Assembly (NCBI RefSeq): GCF_900452865.1
Contig: NZ_UGOZ01000001.1
Span: forward strand, 1,488,001 to 1,552,000
Direction of reading: 5' to 3'
Source of the DNA: Legionella taurinensis
GTDB lineage: Bacteria > Pseudomonadota > Gammaproteobacteria > Legionellales > Legionellaceae
DNA: 64,000 nt
Shown here in pieces: positions 16,105 to 26,990 of the stretch (positions are counted from its first letter, which is position 1; each line of letters begins with the position of its first letter). The position numbers and the translations under genes were made by a program. The notes below the pieces were generated by a model that was not told where the DNA came from, did not search any database, and saw only the letters and a list, made by a program, of their open reading frames with translations.

Positions 16105-19100
16105 ATGCTTGAGCGCTATTCATCACAACAACCCCAGGGAACCCGGGCACAAATCAATAAAGCCTATCGCATTGATGAACTCACTCTGATGAATGAGCTG
16201 ATTTCCAGCGCGGTTGTAAGCGATGAGCAGTTGATGGCGATTCGTAACCAGGCAACCCAACTTGTGGAGCAAGTGCGGTATGAGCGCAAAAAGAGTACGG
16301 GCATTGATTCATTTTTGACAGAATATTCTTTATCCAGTGATGAAGGCATTGCCCTGATGTGTCTGGCGGAAGCCCTGTTACGGGTTCCGGACAATGCCAC
16401 CATTGACAGCTTGATTAAAGACAAATTGACCGCGGCGGATTGGAAGGCACATCGCGGGCAAAGCGACTCGTTTTTTGTCAATGCCACCACCTGGGCTTTG
16501 ATGCTGACAGGCAAGGTATTAACGCCCGAATCGGCGGAGTCGACACTCAGTAAAGCCATTCTTCGTTTAATTAATCGCAGCGGTGAGGGCGTGGTGCGCA
16601 AAGCGGTGGACAAGGCCATGCGCATTATGAGCAAGCAGTTCGTGATGGGACGGACCATCAGCGAGGCGCTGTCACGAGCACGTAAAAAGGAAAGCATCGG
16701 CTACCGTTATTCGTATGACATGCTGGGTGAGGCCGCATTAACCCGGGTGGATGCCGCGCGTTATTTTCAAGCCTATAAAGAAGCGATTGACACCATCGGC
16801 CGTCATGCGGATAAGAACATGACGATTTACCAGCGGCCTGGCATCTCGATTAAACTGTCCGCGCTGCATCCGCGCTACAATGAATCACAGCGCGAACGCG
16901 TTATGAATGAACTACCGCCTAAACTGCTAGCCCTGGCGCAGGCCGCCAAGAGTTATGATATTGCCATGACCATTGACGCAGAAGAATCCGAGCGTCTCGA
17001 ATTGTCTCTGGATGTGATTGAGCAGGTGTTTTGCGATGACAGCCTGCACGGCTGGCACGGGTTTGGTATGGCGGTGCAGTCTTATCAGAAACGGGCCTTT
17101 TATTTGCTGGATTGGGTCGCGGAATTAGCCCGTCGCAAACAACGGCGCATGATGGTACGCCTGATTAAAGGCGCTTATTGGGACAGTGAAATCAAGAAAA
17201 CTCAGATGCAGGGACTTTCCGGTTACCCTGTGTTTACCCGCAAGGTCTTTACGGATGTGTCCTTCCAGGCCTGCGCTAAAAAGCTGCTGACCATGACCGA
17301 TGCCATCTACCCGCAGTTTGCGACGCACAATGCTTATTCTGTCGCGATGATCCTCAATATTGTCGGAAATTATCGCGATTTTGAATTTCAGTGCCTGCAC
17401 GGTATGGGCAATGAATTGTATGAGCAGATTGTCCCTGCGAAACGTCTTGGCATACCCTGCCGCATTTATGCGCCAGTAGGAAGCCACGAAGATTTATTGC
17501 CATATTTAGTCAGAAGACTGCTTGAAAACGGGGCTAACTCCTCGTTTGTGAACCGCATTGTGGATGAAAAAGCGCCCATCAGTACACTGGTGGACGATCC
17601 CGTCAGCAAAGCCAACCAATTACTCGGCAAGATCAATCAGAATATTCCGCTGCCTTCCGCCATTTTTTCGCCAGAGCGGAAAAATTCCTCCGGGTTTGAT
17701 TTTTCCGACAGAGAAGCTGTGGCAGCGCTGAAACAGCAGTATGCCGACATGGATTTATCACGTTGGCAGGCTAAACCAGTCATTGCCGGGCGTGACGGCG
17801 GTCAGGTTGACCGAAGTGTGACGTCGCCGCAACAGCCTGGGCGACCCGTCGGGCGTGTCAGCGACGCCACCCGCGAAGACATCGATTGGGCATTAACGCA
17901 GGCAGACGCGGCATTTCCTGCCTGGAGCACAAGACCTGTCAGTGAGCGCGCAGCCTGCCTCACCCGTTATGCCGATTTGTTGGAAGAAAACAGGGCGACA
18001 CTGTTAGCCATGGCTTGCCTTGAAGCAGGTAAGACCTGGAATGACGGCGTGGCCGAGGTGCGGGAAGCCATTGATTTTTGCCGTTATTATGCCGCCATGG
18101 CGACCAAATTAATGGCCAAACCGCTGTCGCTTCATGGTTATACCGGCGAGATCAATGAGTTGAGTCTGCACGGACGAGGAACGGTGTTATGCATCAGTCC
18201 CTGGAATTTCCCGCTGGCCATTTTCACGGGGCAGGTGGTTGCGGCCTTAGTAACCGGTAACTGCGTAATTGCCAAACCGGCTGAACAAACCCCGATTATC
18301 GCCACGTTTGCTGTGCAGCTAATGCATCAGGCGGGGATTCCGGCTGCTGTCGTGCAACTGCTGCCGGGCAGTGGAGAAAGTGTTGGTGCGCCCTTAGTCG
18401 CCGATAAACGCATTAAAGCGGTTTTGTTTACGGGATCTACCCAAACCGCCAATCTTATTAATCAAACCTTGGCGTCCCGTGGCGGTGAAATTATCCCGCT
18501 GATTGCAGAAACTGGCGGTCAGAATGCCATGATTGTTGATTCATCCGCACTGCTTGAACAGGTGGCTGTGGATGCGGTGACCTCCGCTTTTGGCAGCGCG
18601 GGGCAACGTTGTTCGGCGCTCAGGGTCCTTTACGTCCAGGATGACGTGTATCCACGCCTGGTTGAATTACTGAAAGGGGCCATGGAAGAACTTCAAATTG
18701 GTGATCCGCGGTGGTTGTCCACGGACATCGGCCCTGTGATTGATAGTGATGCCCTGGGGGTTTTAAAATCCCATGTCAACACCATGCTGAATACTCATGA
18801 ACTGATTTATCAATGCAGTCTTCCTGAAGAATGCAGCGAAGGTTATTTTATGCCGCCCACGGCCATTGCCATTGATTCGATTGCTTCCCTTGAAAAAGAA
18901 GTATTTGGACCGATTCTGCATGTAATCCGTTACAAACGTAAAGCGCTTGATCAGGTCATTAATGAGATCAATAACACGGGCTACGGCCTGACCTTGGGTA
19001 TTCATAGTCGGATTAACCAAACAGTGGAATACATTCGCCAACGTGTCCATGCCGGTAACTGCTACGTCAACCGCAACATGATTGGGGCGGTTGTCGGTTT

Positions 19101-19254
19101 GCAACCGTTCGGCGGGGAGGGGTTATCAGGCACAGGGCCTAAGGCTGGTGGCCCTTATTATCTGCTGCGTCTGTGCCACGAGCGGACCTACACCGTGGAT
19201 ACCACAGCGGCAGGGGGAAATGCCAGCCTGATGTCGCTGCCAGAAGGACTGTAG
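16105..19254 (+). CDS. putA: Bifunctional proline dehydrogenase / L-glutamate-gamma-semialdehyde dehydrogenase
   Basis: 1049 residues, short-type PutA. Oxidises proline to P5C with FAD (about residues 170-500) and then to glutamate with NAD (about 540-1020). The PRODH barrel shows [28 protein letters not shown] and [10 protein letters not shown]; the ALDH part shows [27 protein letters not shown] (general base) and [15 protein letters not shown] (catalytic Cys). The ribbon-helix-helix DNA-binding domain of E. coli PutA is absent, since the protein begins directly with the helical arm, so it cannot self-repress in that way. ATG at 16105 follows GGAGG. Convergent with the permease gene. Confidence 0.97.
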   Translation: MLERYSSQQPQGTRAQINKAYRIDELTLMNELISSAVVSDEQLMAIRNQATQLVEQVRYERKKSTGIDSFLTEYSLSSDEGIALMCLAEALLRVPDNATIDSLIKDKLTAADWKAHRGQSDSFFVNATTWALMLTGKVLTPESAESTLSKAILRLINRSGEGVVRKAVDKAMRIMSKQFVMGRTISEALSRARKKESIGYRYSYDMLGEAALTRVDAARYFQAYKEAIDTIGRHADKNMTIYQRPGISIKLSALHPRYNESQRERVMNELPPKLLALAQAAKSYDIAMTIDAEESERLELSLDVIEQVFCDDSLHGWHGFGMAVQSYQKRAFYLLDWVAELARRKQRRMMVRLIKGAYWDSEIKKTQMQGLSGYPVFTRKVFTDVSFQACAKKLLTMTDAIYPQFATHNAYSVAMILNIVGNYRDFEFQCLHGMGNELYEQIVPAKRLGIPCRIYAPVGSHEDLLPYLVRRLLENGANSSFVNRIVDEKAPISTLVDDPVSKANQLLGKINQNIPLPSAIFSPERKNSSGFDFSDREAVAALKQQYADMDLSRWQAKPVIAGRDGGQVDRSVTSPQQPGRPVGRVSDATREDIDWALTQADAAFPAWSTRPVSERAACLTRYADLLEENRATLLAMACLEAGKTWNDGVAEVREAIDFCRYYAAMATKLMAKPLSLHGYTGEINELSLHGRGTVLCISPWNFPLAIFTGQVVAALVTGNCVIAKPAEQTPIIATFAVQLMHQAGIPAAVVQLLPGSGESVGAPLVADKRIKAVLFTGSTQTANLINQTLASRGGEIIPLIAETGGQNAMIVDSSALLEQVAVDAVTSAFGSAGQRCSALRVLYVQDDVYPRLVELLKGAMEELQIGDPRWLSTDIGPVIDSDALGVLKSHVNTMLNTHELIYQCSLPEECSEGYFMPPTAIAIDSIASLEKEVFGPILHVIRYKRKALDQVINEINNTGYGLTLGIHSRINQTVEYIRQRVHAGNCYVNRNMIGAVVGLQPFGGEGLSGTGPKAGGPYYLLRLCHERTYTVDTTAAGGNASLMSLPEGL

Positions 19255-19295
19255 TTCAGGGGCGGTTGGGTCCGGAAAGATCCAGCCGCTGCCAC

Positions 19296-20669
19296 TTAAT
19301 CATGCCGTTTGGCAAAAATCCAGGGAAGAACCACGAACAGGAAAAGCCCGCCGACTAAGAAGGCTTCAAAGAAGGAAATGTTGCCAACCGGAATTTGTGT
19401 TGGTGGAACAAAGCCAATGGCCATGGCTAACAAACAGCATAACATGCCAGTACCGGCGACCAGCCACATGACCCAATTGCCCCCGGGAATGGTGTAGCTG
19501 CGGTGGCGTTCAGGTTGGCTGTAGCGGAGTTTAATCGCGGCGGCAAACATAAACACATAAACCATTAGCGCCATTTGCGCACTCAAGTCACTTAAAATCC
19601 AGTACGCTGCATTGATCGAATCGAGCAAAATAAACACGCTGCTTAACAGTGAAAAGATAATCCCCTGAGTAATCAGGATATTCACGGGTGCACCATGACG
19701 GTTTACCCGCGAGAAAAATTCAGGCAACGACCCATCCCGTGCTGACACCAGCAATCCCTTGGTGGGGCCAATAATCCAGGCGGAGACGCCGCTTAATCCC
19801 CCAAGAATAATCAAAATGGCAATGACATAAGTCATCCAGGGCATCGCATAGGCTTTAAAAAACACTGCATACGCATCGACTAAACCTGAGACAACGCTTA
19901 ATTGGGCGTTAGGAACGACAATCACAATCGCCAGCGATCCAAACATTAAGGTTGAAAAAATAAGCAGGGTGGAATAAAGAATAGCCCGGGGGTAATCGCG
20001 TTGCGGATTACGCACCTCTTCGGCATGCACTGCTGACATCTCCATGCCGATAAGGCCAAACAACACGGCTGAAAACAGGGATAAATTGCCTAACGAGCTG
20101 AAATCCGGAATCCAGGAAGAGGGGGCCTCAATGGAGGTCGGTCTTCCCTGCAAAAGCCATAATCCCCCAAGGATAATAATTCCGAGCATGGGTAAAATGG
20201 TGCCAAGGATAGCGCCCACCGTGCTGACGATACTGGACAGGCGCATGCCAAAGCAGTTGAGCAGGGTAAACAGCCAAAATAGCCCAAGCGCACTGCTTAA
20301 AAGATAGAATTTGTTATTTGCCAGCTGAGGGGCAAACAAGTACGACAGGGTCGCTGCGATAAACGCAAGAATGGTGGGATACCAGACAACATTATAAATC
20401 CACTGCAGCCAGATGGTGATAAACCCGGCGCGTTTGCCAAAGGCTTCACGAACCCAGACATACAATCCCCCCGTATTCGGATAGGCGGTGGCCAGTTCAG
20501 CGGCAACCAGGGCCACGGGGATAAAAAAAGCAACGGCGGCCACCAAATAATAGGACACCAACGGCAGACCGAGCTTGGCGCTCATGGGCAGCGTACGCAG
20601 GCTGTCTACGGCAATCACGTTGATCATGACCAGGGAAAAAACCGACAACACTTTATGATTAGGATTCAT
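19296..20669 (-). CDS. APC-superfamily amino-acid permease/antiporter
   Basis: 457 residues with about 12 hydrophobic helices. The N-terminal region VFSLVMINVIAVDSLRTLPM and ELATAYPNTGGLYVWVREAFG (helix 1 and helix 2 with the TGG signature) place it in the APC family, near glutamate:GABA-antiporter-like proteins. GLIGMEMSAVHAEEVRNPQRDYPRA is the conserved helix 6-7 loop. Start at 20669 is chosen because AAGGAAC precedes it and the frame upstream is Arg-rich and non-hydrophobic. It may import amino acids that feed the neighbouring putA and TCA-cycle genes; the substrate cannot be read from sequence. Confidence 0.85.
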   Translation of the reverse strand: MNPNHKVLSVFSLVMINVIAVDSLRTLPMSAKLGLPLVSYYLVAAVAFFIPVALVAAELATAYPNTGGLYVWVREAFGKRAGFITIWLQWIYNVVWYPTILAFIAATLSYLFAPQLANNKFYLLSSALGLFWLFTLLNCFGMRLSSIVSTVGAILGTILPMLGIIILGGLWLLQGRPTSIEAPSSWIPDFSSLGNLSLFSAVLFGLIGMEMSAVHAEEVRNPQRDYPRAILYSTLLIFSTLMFGSLAIVIVVPNAQLSVVSGLVDAYAVFFKAYAMPWMTYVIAILIILGGLSGVSAWIIGPTKGLLVSARDGSLPEFFSRVNRHGAPVNILITQGIIFSLLSSVFILLDSINAAYWILSDLSAQMALMVYVFMFAAAIKLRYSQPERHRSYTIPGGNWVMWLVAGTGMLCCLLAMAIGFVPPTQIPVGNISFFEAFLVGGLFLFVVLPWIFAKRHD

Positions 20670-20808
20670 GATGTTCCTTCTGGCACGATGACACAGAGAA
20701 TGACGATGGCCACACCCGCAGCACACCGAAAACCGTGGTTTATACAAACGGCGGAATTTAACAGTTAAGCGCAGTAAAATCAATGGATGACGAGCAGGGG
20801 AAAATTTA

Positions 20809-20867
20809 CCCGGAGGCTGCGGCGGCAATCTGCGCCGCACCGAGGCGATGCTGCCTCAGCCTCCGGG
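20809..20867. terminator. Three-way-junction structure downstream of acnA
   Basis: An outer perfect 11-bp stem, CCCGGAGGCTG (20809-20819) with CAGCCTCCGGG (20857-20867), encloses two small hairpins, CGGCG/CGCCG (about 20820-20837) and GAGGC/GCCTC (about 20842-20857). It starts about 10 bases beyond the acnA stop. On the acnA strand it is followed by TAAATTTTCC, so it may terminate or stabilise the acnA mRNA; it could also be a dispersed palindromic element. Confidence 0.5.
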
Positions 20868-20876
20868 GTCTGAAGA

Positions 20877-23549
20877 TTAAATCATATTGCGTAAAACATA
20901 CTGCAAAATGCCGCCATGACGGTAATATTCCAGCTCATTGGCGGTATCAATACGGCAAAGAACGGGAACAGTCATCTCATCACCGTTCTGGCGTCGAATG
21001 ATGACGGGCAATTTAGCGCCGGCCTTCAGCGAATCATCAACAGCAATGCTGAATCGTTCGGTGCCATCAAGGTTTAAGGTTTTGCGGGTGGTGCCTTCTT
21101 CAAATTGCAGAGGCAGAATGCCCATACCGATTAAGTTTGAACGGTGAATACGTTCAAAACTTTCCGTGATGACTGCCTTGACGCCTAAAAGATTGGTCCC
21201 TTTAGCGGCCCAGTCACGAGAAGACCCCGTGCCGTATTCTTTACCGGCCACAATAACCAATTGCTGATGTTGGGCCTGATAAAGCATGGCTGCATCATAA
21301 ATGGACATGACTTCACCACTGGGGATATGACGCGTCATCCCTCCCTCAATGCCTGGAATCATTTCATTACGGATTCGGATATTGGCAAACGTTCCCCGCA
21401 TCATGACTTCATGATTACCGCGGCGTGAGCCGTAGGAATTAAAGTCAGCTTCCTTCACCCCTTTGGACTTTAAATACAAGCCTGCCGGGGAGTTGGCTTT
21501 GATGGAGCCAGCCGGTGAAATGTGGTCGGTGGTAATGGAGTCACCCAGTAAAGCGAGAACATAAGCCCCTTCAATCGGTTCAATCGCCTGCGGATGACGG
21601 CTTAAGTTTTCAAAGAAGGGCGGATGCTGGATATAGGTCGAGTCGGCATCCCATTCATAGGTCATGCCGCTGTTGACCTTAATCGCCTGCCAGTGTTCAT
21701 CCCCTTTAAAGACTTCGTCGTATTCCTTGCGGAACATGGCACCGGTTACTTTGGCTACTTCGGCGGCCACTTCATCATTGCTTGGCCAAATGTCTTTAAG
21801 GTAAACAGGATTGCCCGCTTTATCCTGACCAATCGGGTCTTTGCTTAAATCACCGGTGGTGGTACCGCTTAAGGCATAAGCGACAACCAGCGGCGGCGAG
21901 GCCAGCCAGTTAGCGCGTACCTGCGGGTGCACGCGGCCTTCAAAGTTACGGTTTCCAGAGAGCACAGAGCAAACCACTACGTCATTGTCGGTGACTGACG
22001 CTGCAATGGCGTCCGGTAACGGGCCTGAGTTGCCGATACAGGTGGTGCAGCCATAACCGACCAGGTTAAAGCCCAATTGATCCAGGTATTGAGAGAGGCC
22101 GGCTTTGTGCAGGTAATCGGTAACGACTTTGGAGCCGGGGGCCAAGGATGATTTAACCCAGGGTTTACGCGACAGTCCTTTTTCAACCGCTTTTTTCGCC
22201 ACAAGGCCTGCAGCCATCAGCACGCTCGGGTTCGAGGTGTTGGTGCAACTGGTAATGGCTGCAATCACCACATGACCATGTTGCAGGTTATATTCTTCAC
22301 CTTTCACAGGGAAAGGCTTATTTTTCTCATGATCCTTGCCGGTTTCAACCAGGAATTTGCTAAATTCGCCGGCTAAGGTGGTTAAATTCACTTTGTCCTG
22401 CGGGCGCTTGGGACCGGCTAACGAGGGCTCGACGCTGGATAAATCCAGTTCCAGGGTGTCGGTAAAGACGGGGTCTTCGCTTCCCGCTTCATACCACATG
22501 CCCTGTGCTTTGCAATACTTTTCCACCAGCGCAATGGTGTGGGCATCACGACCGGACAACTCGAGGTAACGCAGGGTCTCTTTATCCACCGGGAAGAAGC
22601 CACAGGTGGCGCCGTATTCTGGAGCCATGTTGGAAATGGTGGCGCGATCGGCTAAAGGCAAGTCGGCAAGACCGGGGCCAAAAAATTCAACGAATTTTCC
22701 GACAACGCCTTTTTTGCGCAGCATTTGGGTAACCGTGAGTACCAAGTCGGTGGCGGTAATGCCTTCACGCAATTTGCCGGTCAAACGGAAACCAACGACC
22801 TCAGGAATCAGCATGGAAACGGGTTGTCCGAGCATGGCCGCTTCGGCTTCGATACCGCCGACTCCCCAGCCTAAAACGCCGAGACCGTTAATCATGGTCG
22901 TGTGGGAATCGGTTCCTACCAAGGTGTCCGGGTAAGCATAATGCTGACCGTCGTGTTCGCTGCTCCAGACGGTTTTACCCAGGTATTCCAGATTGACCTG
23001 ATGGCAAATACCGGTACCCGGCGGAACCACCTGGAAATTGGCAAACGCTTTTTGGCCCCAGCGTAAAAACTCGTAACGCTCCTTGTTACGCTCCATTTCA
23101 ATCGCCGTGTTGATCCGCATGGAATCCGGCGTTGCAAATTTGTCAACCATGATGGAGTGGTCAATGACCAGATCCACGGGGGACAGGGGTGAAATTTTAT
23201 TGGCATTGCCGCCCATTTTTTCCAGTGCAGAGCGCATGGCGGCAAGATCAACCACAGCCGGAACACCGGTAAAATCCTGCATCAGCACGCGTGCCGGACG
23301 GTAGGCGATTTCATGTTGTGAGGTTCGTGTATGAAGCCAACCGGCAAGGGCCTTGATATCATCCACTGTGACAGTATGGCCTTCCTCAAAGCGCAACAGG
23401 TTTTCAAACAGCACTTTCAGTGAATAAGGCAGGCGGTTAATGCCTTTAAAATGATTTTTTTCGGCTTCTTGTAAGCTGTAATAATGATATGTCTTGCCGT
23501 CGACCTGTAATTCACGTCGAGTAGAAAGGCTATCGTGACCCACTTTCAT
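20877..23549 (-). CDS. acnA: Aconitate hydratase A
   Basis: 890 residues, the typical AcnA/IRP1-type length. Interconverts citrate and isocitrate through a [4Fe-4S] cluster. Seen: [55 protein letters not shown] and [14 protein letters not shown] (the three cluster cysteines), and [20 protein letters not shown] near the C-terminus. ATG at 23549 follows AGGAGTGATGT. Aconitase is reported as a major iron-containing protein in Legionella. It is transcribed alone, with a structured 3' region. Confidence 0.97.
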   Translation of the reverse strand: MKVGHDSLSTRRELQVDGKTYHYYSLQEAEKNHFKGINRLPYSLKVLFENLLRFEEGHTVTVDDIKALAGWLHTRTSQHEIAYRPARVLMQDFTGVPAVVDLAAMRSALEKMGGNANKISPLSPVDLVIDHSIMVDKFATPDSMRINTAIEMERNKERYEFLRWGQKAFANFQVVPPGTGICHQVNLEYLGKTVWSSEHDGQHYAYPDTLVGTDSHTTMINGLGVLGWGVGGIEAEAAMLGQPVSMLIPEVVGFRLTGKLREGITATDLVLTVTQMLRKKGVVGKFVEFFGPGLADLPLADRATISNMAPEYGATCGFFPVDKETLRYLELSGRDAHTIALVEKYCKAQGMWYEAGSEDPVFTDTLELDLSSVEPSLAGPKRPQDKVNLTTLAGEFSKFLVETGKDHEKNKPFPVKGEEYNLQHGHVVIAAITSCTNTSNPSVLMAAGLVAKKAVEKGLSRKPWVKSSLAPGSKVVTDYLHKAGLSQYLDQLGFNLVGYGCTTCIGNSGPLPDAIAASVTDNDVVVCSVLSGNRNFEGRVHPQVRANWLASPPLVVAYALSGTTTGDLSKDPIGQDKAGNPVYLKDIWPSNDEVAAEVAKVTGAMFRKEYDEVFKGDEHWQAIKVNSGMTYEWDADSTYIQHPPFFENLSRHPQAIEPIEGAYVLALLGDSITTDHISPAGSIKANSPAGLYLKSKGVKEADFNSYGSRRGNHEVMMRGTFANIRIRNEMIPGIEGGMTRHIPSGEVMSIYDAAMLYQAQHQQLVIVAGKEYGTGSSRDWAAKGTNLLGVKAVITESFERIHRSNLIGMGILPLQFEEGTTRKTLNLDGTERFSIAVDDSLKAGAKLPVIIRRQNGDEMTVPVLCRIDTANELEYYRHGGILQYVLRNMI

Positions 23550-23659
23550 ACATCACTCCTGCATGCTAAAAACGTCAATCATAGCCCTAAAACGATCAAC
23601 TTTACAGTTTAAAACGAAGTTTTCTGCATCATCAAAATTGAAATGAAAATTATTCGTAT

Positions 23660-24322
23660 TTAAACAGAAAAGGTGCTTTCAACGTAGGGATGTAATTCTT
23701 CGTCGGACAGCTCCTGATGATTGACCATTCCATTTAAGGCGGAGAACAGGATCTCTTCCTGCTTGTTGACGACAGCCTCATGGCCATGTGTTTCGGCAAC
23801 GGTATAAAACAGACTGGGCGCCATGATGGTCAATGCGACAGCGGTCAATAGCAGAGCGATGGGGAAATTAAAGGCAAATGCCACCAGGCCTGCGGCAAGG
23901 ATGACACCGCTTAAAATCATAAATCCTGTTGCTGCCTGATCAAAGGCATTGATGGTATGTTCACCCTGATTACCCCCAACCCGCAGGTAATGCGGAGAAG
24001 TGTAGTAATGGCTGACAAAATCATAAATTTCCACCCATTCTTCGCGTTGTTCTTTTTTTACTTTGTCGTATTCAGCCAGGCAATCGTCGAGGCATTTGAG
24101 GAAGGCATATTTGGCATTAATAAACAGTTGTTTTTCAGCGGGGGGAATCGTATTGTCGATGTGATAATCAAAGGCGGTTGTGCGCATAGTGAGGAGAGGA
24201 AAAAACAAGTCAAGCGCTTTAGCGGAAAAGCGGTCGCGGAATTTTTTAATGAGCGCGGCTGATAACTCATTCAGTTGTGTTTCTGTGTAAACGTCTTTGG
24301 TTTTAAAGAAGCGGTAGATCAT
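23660..24322 (-). CDS. Unknown protein with a central membrane hairpin
   Basis: 220 residues, not recognised. The N-terminal 125 residues are charged and helical. Residues about 132-178 form two adjacent hydrophobic helices (FMILSGVILAAGLVAFAF and IALLLTAVALTIMAPSLFY). The C-terminal tail is acidic, with LSDEELHPYVESTFSV at the very end. This layout, a helical domain plus TM hairpin plus acidic tail, occurs in many Legionella-specific proteins, including some translocated ones, but no catalytic motif is seen. SD AAGGA lies nine bases before the ATG. It is divergent from fliK across an AT-rich spacer. Confidence 0.55.
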   Translation of the reverse strand: MIYRFFKTKDVYTETQLNELSAALIKKFRDRFSAKALDLFFPLLTMRTTAFDYHIDNTIPPAEKQLFINAKYAFLKCLDDCLAEYDKVKKEQREEWVEIYDFVSHYYTSPHYLRVGGNQGEHTINAFDQAATGFMILSGVILAAGLVAFAFNFPIALLLTAVALTIMAPSLFYTVAETHGHEAVVNKQEEILFSALNGMVNHQELSDEELHPYVESTFSV

Positions 24323-24447
24323 GGCATTAAATCCTTATAGTCCTTTTGAAACGAGGCTAGCATGGTCTTTGATGCATCAAAAGATAGCCGTGGTCTGTTT
24401 TACAGCTGAGAAATAATAATTAACAAAAAAATTAATTTTGCTGAAAA

Positions 24448-24463
24448 TGGTACAGATATTGCA
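24448..24463 (+). promoter_or_regulatory. Sigma-54 (RpoN) promoter of fliK
   Basis: TGGTAC-A-GATA-TTGCA matches the -24/-12 consensus TGGCAC-N5-TTGCW, with GG at 24449-24450 and GC at 24461-24462 (12-base phasing). It lies 39 bases upstream of the fliK ATG, consistent with RpoN/FleQ control of flagellar genes. Confidence 0.7.
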
Positions 24464-24501
24464 GCGAAAATCACCATTCAATGATGCAGCGCAGGATAAC
24501 G

Positions 24502-25713
24502 ATGGATGTGACCCAATTGCCTGTTACCCAGGTGACAAACCCAGACACTATTTCCCCTTTGGGCATCGAAAGTGACGAAAATGGTCAATTAGTTACCAAT
24601 GATGATTTTAAGAGCGTCATGGAAGATGTCCTGGCGGGCGATGCGCTTAATCAGGAAACTGACCAGCCTGCTGAAAGCCAGGGTGCAGCCGATAGCGGGC
24701 CAATGCCGATTCCCGTGGCTCTGCCGGTCGACTTGCCTGTGGTTACAGTGTCTGAGCCTGAGCTTGAGGTTTTGTCTGAAACCCCTGTACTGCCGGATGA
24801 AACCCTTTTGGCGGAACCAATCATTGCGTTGCCGGCAAATGAAAGTCCCCATTTAGCCTGGTTCGCAGCGACTGGCTTTGAACCGCCCAACGCCTCGCCC
24901 ACTGACGATGCAATGCCTGTAACTGTCAATCTTTTGGACACCGATGCGGTAATGGCTTCCGACAAGCAGACGTTCATGATTCCGCCGTCTCAGCCTGCGG
25001 CTGTTCAAGGCGGCAAGACCACTATTCCCGCCACAAACGTTTCATCGGCTGAAGGAGATGACGTTGATGCGCTGTCTTTAATGAGCGAGTTGACTGGCAA
25101 TAAAAAGGAAATGGACGCAAGCCTCACCATGGATGATAAGTTGCTGACTATGGCAGAGTCAGCCACACGGCTGGAAAAACGCCTTAACGCCGAGGCCGCC
25201 GTGAACCATCTCAATGGTGCAATGGGCGCAATAAACCAGGCTAAAACTCAGGCTTCACCCACACCTCAGGTTCCGATGCCCGCCAAAAGCCTGGATTTGC
25301 CGGTGTTAGTGGACAGCCCGGAATGGGGCAGTCAATTTTCACAACAGATTACCTGGCTTGGTCAGCAAAAAATCGACCGGGCAGTGATTCGCTTAAATCC
25401 TCAGGAGCTGGGCCCCCTTGAGGTCAACATTAAGTTTCATAAGGATGAGGCGTCGTTGACCATCACCGCGCATACCCTGCACGTGCGGGACATGATTGAG
25501 CAGGCGATTCCACGACTTCGGGACATGATGTCTGAGCAGGGAATTAATTTGTCGCAATTCTCAATTGAGTCCAATGCCAGTCAGCATCAGGCGGGCCGGC
25601 AGCCGGGTCATGCACAACACCCGGGTAACCCTGTTTCCCCGGTTGTGGAAGAAGGCAGCCAGGAGACCAGTGTAATCAAAAATAGCCGTGGTTTGATTGA
25701 TTATTTTGCATAA
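24502..25713 (+). CDS. fliK: Flagellar hook-length control protein
   Basis: 403 residues. Secreted molecular ruler of the flagellar export apparatus that switches export specificity when the hook is complete. The N-terminal 270 residues are low-complexity and rich in Pro, Ala, Val and Asp, as expected. The C-terminal domain (about 280-370) has IDRAVIRLNPQELGPLEVNI and ITAHTLHVRDMIEQAIPRLR, the FliK substrate-switch signature. Start at 24502 is chosen because AGGA lies six bases upstream; a start at 24481 lacks an RBS. No other flagellar gene lies in the window, so fliK is isolated here. Confidence 0.85.
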   Translation: MDVTQLPVTQVTNPDTISPLGIESDENGQLVTNDDFKSVMEDVLAGDALNQETDQPAESQGAADSGPMPIPVALPVDLPVVTVSEPELEVLSETPVLPDETLLAEPIIALPANESPHLAWFAATGFEPPNASPTDDAMPVTVNLLDTDAVMASDKQTFMIPPSQPAAVQGGKTTIPATNVSSAEGDDVDALSLMSELTGNKKEMDASLTMDDKLLTMAESATRLEKRLNAEAAVNHLNGAMGAINQAKTQASPTPQVPMPAKSLDLPVLVDSPEWGSQFSQQITWLGQQKIDRAVIRLNPQELGPLEVNIKFHKDEASLTITAHTLHVRDMIEQAIPRLRDMMSEQGINLSQFSIESNASQHQAGRQPGHAQHPGNPVSPVVEEGSQETSVIKNSRGLIDYFA

Positions 25714-25763
25714 TTCCTGATTGACTGGTAAGGTAACTTATCTGGGTACAACAGGATTGCAGA

Positions 25764-26990
25764 ATGGCTGAGCGTAATTTAATCACCTGGCTTAATAAGA
25801 ACATCACGAGTCATCGGGATCCCTTCTTTTCCATTCGCTGGGATCGGTTGATCTCGCATTCCGATATTCAAGGTCAAATCAAAAACAATCGAAAGGCCCA
25901 TCAACTCTACAGCTACATTGAATCCTCGCTTGCTCATCAGCAGGCTAAATTAATTAACCTCACGCTTCGCAAGGCTTTCGCTAACCTGACTCAGGATGAT
26001 TTGGCTAATGTAGCCGGGTTTTCCAATGACAAGAAAGGAACACCGCGGCAAAAGGAGTATTTTCACGCTCACCGCACGCTGCAATATTATCTCAGACGGG
26101 ATATTCTTGTGCATAAAAGCCGGGCCGCCAGACTTAATGCGTTTCGGCGCTGGATAGATGTGGCGGACATTCTGTTTTCCAGGAATTGCTATGAAGGGGG
26201 GATGCTGGTCTCCGTCACGCTGAATCTGCTGGACAGTTATCTCCGCTGCGGGGACGAATTGCCGGCAATCAGCAGGAAAAAGCTTAACCACCTCCTGGAT
26301 ATGTATTCACCGGCTGGCAATTTTAAGCATCTAAGGCAGCATATCAAGGATCATCAGTCGGAGAACAGTTTTCCTCTGGTTACTGTCATAGGTAAAGATC
26401 TGACGTTTATTGATGAAAACTTAAATACCCTTCAAGACAAAATGAATGGTTTCCTGCTCGCATGGAAAGATCAGAAAAAAGCGGAAAAGCAGCAAATGCT
26501 TGCCGGCGCGGGCCGTGAAGGGGATGCATTGAGCAAAAAGCATTTGAGAATCTACCACGGGCATAAAATGCGAAGCGCCGTAAAACCGGAAAAGGACCGA
26601 CCGAAAGAAACAAAGGAAAAGAAAAAAGAATTTACCATTGAGGAGCTTCTGGCTGTCCCGGCGGATAAGGTCCCGGCGGAATACAATGCAATGCGCAGCA
26701 GCTACCTTACTGCCGTCCAGGAAAAAATGGATTTTATCAAGACGCTGTTGCCTGAGAAAAAAGAGACTCTCCCGGATTTGCCACAGGAATTACAGGCAGC
26801 GTATGAACAGACTGAACAACGCTTCAGGGAAAACAGCCTCGATTCACTGCTGGAGGGGGCCGATGCAAATAATACCAAAAGCCGCCTCTACTCTGAGAAA
26901 CTGTTACCCGGTTTCTTTCGTCGAGGCGGCTGCTCGGCCGACAAGCATTGGCGGCAATTATTCAACTACACCAACACCTTTTCAGTCTAA
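25764..26990 (+). CDS. RasGEF-domain protein, Dot/Icm effector candidate
   Basis: 408 residues. Residues about 20-235 read as a eukaryotic-type CDC25/RasGEF catalytic domain: RLNAFRRWIDVADILFSRNC (123-142) corresponds to the ERSKVIEKWIxVA helix, YSPAGNFKHLRQ (181-192) to the NFKxYR segment, and FPLVTVIGKDLTFIDENLN (203-221) to the PxxPFLGxYLxDLTFIxEG motif. Such domains load GTP onto Ras/Rap GTPases, which bacteria lack. Legionella LegG2 is a known Dot/Icm effector with a RasGEF domain acting on Rap1. The remaining C-terminal part is Lys/Glu-rich and unrecognised. It lies 50 bases behind fliK, without an obvious promoter of its own. Confidence 0.7.
   Translation: MAERNLITWLNKNITSHRDPFFSIRWDRLISHSDIQGQIKNNRKAHQLYSYIESSLAHQQAKLINLTLRKAFANLTQDDLANVAGFSNDKKGTPRQKEYFHAHRTLQYYLRRDILVHKSRAARLNAFRRWIDVADILFSRNCYEGGMLVSVTLNLLDSYLRCGDELPAISRKKLNHLLDMYSPAGNFKHLRQHIKDHQSENSFPLVTVIGKDLTFIDENLNTLQDKMNGFLLAWKDQKKAEKQQMLAGAGREGDALSKKHLRIYHGHKMRSAVKPEKDRPKETKEKKKEFTIEELLAVPADKVPAEYNAMRSSYLTAVQEKMDFIKTLLPEKKETLPDLPQELQAAYEQTEQRFRENSLDSLLEGADANNTKSRLYSEKLLPGFFRRGGCSADKHWRQLFNYTNTFSV

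Noticed and set aside
16164-16697. 177-codon minus-strand frame inside putA
   Set aside because: Shadow of the putA coding frame; Arg/Ser-rich composition typical of antisense frames.
24419-24435. Two TTAAT elements upstream of the two-TM protein gene, resembling a PmrA box
   Set aside because: Phasing is 12 bases rather than 11 and the region is simply AT-rich.
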